Assembly: GCF_005081445.1 (NCBI RefSeq)
Contig: NZ_CP034873.1
Span: 372,001 to 436,000 of the forward strand
Source of the DNA: Buchnera aphidicola (Hyadaphis tataricae)
GTDB taxonomy: Bacteria > Pseudomonadota > Gammaproteobacteria > Enterobacterales > Enterobacteriaceae
Direction of reading: 5' to 3'
Length of the DNA stretch: 64,000 nucleotides
The translations under genes and the position numbers were made by a program. Positions 62,270 to 64,000 of this stretch are shown in pieces. The notes beneath the pieces were generated by a model. The model saw only the letters and a list, made by a program, of their open reading frames with translations. It searched no databases and was not told where the DNA came from. Every line of letters begins with the position of its first letter. The first letter of the stretch is position 1.

Positions 62270-63226
62270 TTATATTTTTGACAAACATAACAAAAGATTT
62301 TTTATATCTTTAGGAAGAGGTATAGTCCAAGATATAAGATTTCTAGTTATAGGATGACGAAAAGATATATAACCTGCATGCAATGCTTGACGGGGAAATT
62401 TTATTACTTGAGATATATAATTGCATGGTTTATGATTAACAAACTGTGAAAAACGATTGAGACCACCATATAGTGAATCACCAATTAATGGGTGACCAAT
62501 ATGCAGCATATGCACACGAATTTGATGTGTTCTTCCAGTGTCTAAACGTATCTGGATATGTGTATGGAATTTAAAACGATGAATAATTTTATAATGTGTA
62601 ACTGATCTTTTTCCCAAATTATGAACCATCATGCAGGTTCGTTTATAAAGATGACGCTGAATAGGTGCATCAATAGTACCTCCTGAGATCATATTTCCTT
62701 TAACAATACCTTGATATTCTCTACAAATATTTCTTTTCTTCAATAATGCAACTAAATAATTATAAGAAAACATGGTTTTCGCGACAACCATTAGTCCACT
62801 GGTATTTTTGTCTAAACGATGCACAATACCTGATCTTGGCAAATTTTTTATATCCTTATAACGATATAATAAAGCATTTAAAAGTGTTCCAGTATTATTA
62901 CCAGATCCTGGATGCACAACGAAACCAGCAGGTTTATTAATTACTAATATTTCATTATCTTCATAAACAATATCTAAATCAATATTTTCAGGAAGATTTT
63001 GTGTTGCGATCGTGAAATATGGATAAATAGAAATGATTTCACCTCCTAATATTGTTTTATCAGGTCGATTTACAATATCGGAATCGATTACAACTTTATT
63101 TTTCAGAATTAATTTTTTTAAATAAGAACGAGAATATTCTGAAAACATCTTAGACAAGACTTGATCTAACCTTTTTCCTGACAAAGATAAACAGGAGACA
63201 ACCGCCGTTAATGCTTCTTGTTTCAA
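62270..63226 (-). CDS. rluD: 23S rRNA pseudouridine synthase RluD
   Basis: RluD makes pseudouridines 1911, 1915 and 1917 in helix 69. The 318-residue protein has an S4-type N-terminal domain (GKRLDQVLSKMFSEYSRSYLKKLI), INKPAGFVVHPGSGN, the catalytic HRLDKNTSG and [10 protein letters not shown]. It is divergent from bamD, the same arrangement as in E. coli. Confidence 0.95.
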   Translation of the reverse strand: MKQEALTAVVSCLSLSGKRLDQVLSKMFSEYSRSYLKKLILKNKVVIDSDIVNRPDKTILGGEIISIYPYFTIATQNLPENIDLDIVYEDNEILVINKPAGFVVHPGSGNNTGTLLNALLYRYKDIKNLPRSGIVHRLDKNTSGLMVVAKTMFSYNYLVALLKKRNICREYQGIVKGNMISGGTIDAPIQRHLYKRTCMMVHNLGKRSVTHYKIIHRFKFHTHIQIRLDTGRTHQIRVHMLHIGHPLIGDSLYGGLNRFSQFVNHKPCNYISQVIKFPRQALHAGYISFRHPITRNLISWTIPLPKDIKNLLLCLSKI

Positions 63227-63370
63227 GAATATAATCCTTATTAAGAAATATACAGTTTTGTTGATTTAATAAAATAATTTTTAACGTTTACAAGAAATAA
63301 TTTCTATAATACTATCAAATATAAATATATTTAATAAAAATGTTTATCAATTCAACTCGAACCAATCCTA

Positions 63371-64000
63371 ATGAAAAAAAAATACAAAATTATATCGATT
63401 TTTGTAATCATATGTTTTAATTTAATGGTTTATTGTCAAGCTGTAAATCAAAAAATTTTTGTAATCAAAAATGTACTTTATGCGTATTCAATAAAAAAAT
63501 TAAAAGAAAAAAAATTTGATGATGCCATAAGTATGCTAGAAAAAATTAAAAATCACATGGATAATGTAGACCAGGATAAAATTTTAATTCATTTAATTTA
63601 TGCTTATTATAAAAATTTAAATTTATATATGGCTCAAAAAACTGCGCAAGAATTTATTATGCTTTATCCTAATCACAAAAATAAAGATTATGTGATATAC
63701 CTTCAATCTTTAATTAGTTGGGCTATGGATCAAAATAGATTTTTTAATATTTTACCTATAAAATATCATACAAGTAATCCTATTCATGCCATTCATGCGT
63801 TGTCTCAATTAAAAGAGTTAATCTATTATTATCCTAATAGTTCATATGTTGTCAATGCCAAAAAACAGATTATATGTATACAACATCGTTTGTCAGAATA
63901 TGATTTTCAAATTTTACAATTTTATTTTTCATTAAAAGAACACGTAGCCGTAATCAATCGAGGAATAGAAATCATTCAAAAATATCCAGACACACCAGTT
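63371..64000 (+). CDS. bamD: Outer-membrane assembly lipoprotein BamD (3' end outside window)
   Basis: BamD is an essential part of the BAM complex for outer-membrane protein insertion. Translation from ATG 63371 (no stop up to 64000) gives 210 residues with LIYAYYKN, LNPTH-like LYPNHKNKDYVIYLQSL and the NRGIEIIQKYPDTP end, matching TPR repeats of E. coli BamD. A hydrophobic signal peptide ends at MVYC; the residue before Cys is Tyr, not the Gly, Ala or Ser of a typical lipobox. An ATG is the only good start in the region. Confidence 0.92.
   Translation, partial: MKKKYKIISIFVIICFNLMVYCQAVNQKIFVIKNVLYAYSIKKLKEKKFDDAISMLEKIKNHMDNVDQDKILIHLIYAYYKNLNLYMAQKTAQEFIMLYPNHKNKDYVIYLQSLISWAMDQNRFFNILPIKYHTSNPIHAIHALSQLKELIYYYPNSSYVVNAKKQIICIQHRLSEYDFQILQFYFSLKEHVAVINRGIEIIQKYPDTPV

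Overview
The window is a 64 kb piece of a very AT-rich, gene-dense gammaproteobacterial chromosome. Nearly every gene is a close, slightly shortened homologue of an Escherichia coli gene, proteins are rich in Lys, Asn and Ile, and homopolymer A/T tracts are everywhere. E. coli gene order survives in blocks but many members are deleted. This combination, with flagellar hook-basal-body genes lacking flgL, a type II dehydroquinase (aroQ) and an intact pheA/argI/pyrBI set, fits Buchnera aphidicola, the obligate aphid endosymbiont. I see no insertion sequence, prophage, integron, toxin system or CRISPR array.

Layout. 1-4005: flagellar genes flgH (5' end outside the window), flgI, flgJ (muramidase domain missing) and flgK. 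4159-6936 (minus): rne. 7278-15455: rluC, rpmF, fabD, fabG (frameshifted at a poly-A tract), acpP, tmk, holB, ycfH, ptsG, hinT, lpoB. 15699-19761 (minus): porin, asnS, pncB. 20041-25149: pyrD (frameshifted near homopolymers), rlmKL, uup. 25169-30672 (minus): trhO, valS, pepA. 30957-33940: argI, pyrB, pyrI, ridA. 34037-49949 (minus): deaD, pnp, rpsO, truB, rbfA, infB, nusA, tRNA-Leu(GAG), secG, glmM, ftsH, rlmE, greA. 50487-53883: ibaG, murA, rplU, rpmA, obgE. 53937-54773 (minus): rpsI, rplM. 55036-59665: pheA, ffh, rpsP, rimM, trmD, rplS. 59748-61199 (minus): tldD. 61325-61786: aroQ. 61880-63226 (minus): fis, rluD. 63371-64000: bamD, running off the window.

How the genes work together. Most serve translation and RNA metabolism: ribosomal proteins, initiation factor, rRNA and tRNA modification, two aminoacyl-tRNA synthetases and signal recognition. 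RNase E, PNPase and the DEAD-box helicase DeaD are all here, and RNase E keeps recognisable enolase- and PNPase-binding segments in an otherwise rewritten tail, so a small degradosome is plausible. A second group makes nutrients or precursors: pheA, aroQ, argI, pyrB/pyrI/pyrD, pncB. PheA has lost both motifs that bind phenylalanine for feedback control, as expected for a symbiont that overproduces this amino acid for its host. A reduced envelope set remains: porin, lpoB, murA, glmM, bamD, secG, ftsH.

Most notable: fabG and pyrD both look interrupted by single-base frameshifts at or near homopolymer tracts while the rest of each protein is intact; rimM has no ATG/GTG/TTG start and seems to begin at ATA; RNase E keeps its partner-binding motifs; PheA is deregulated; HinT has lost the first His of its triad; and several unusual hairpins lie between genes. 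I found no clearly new multigene system.
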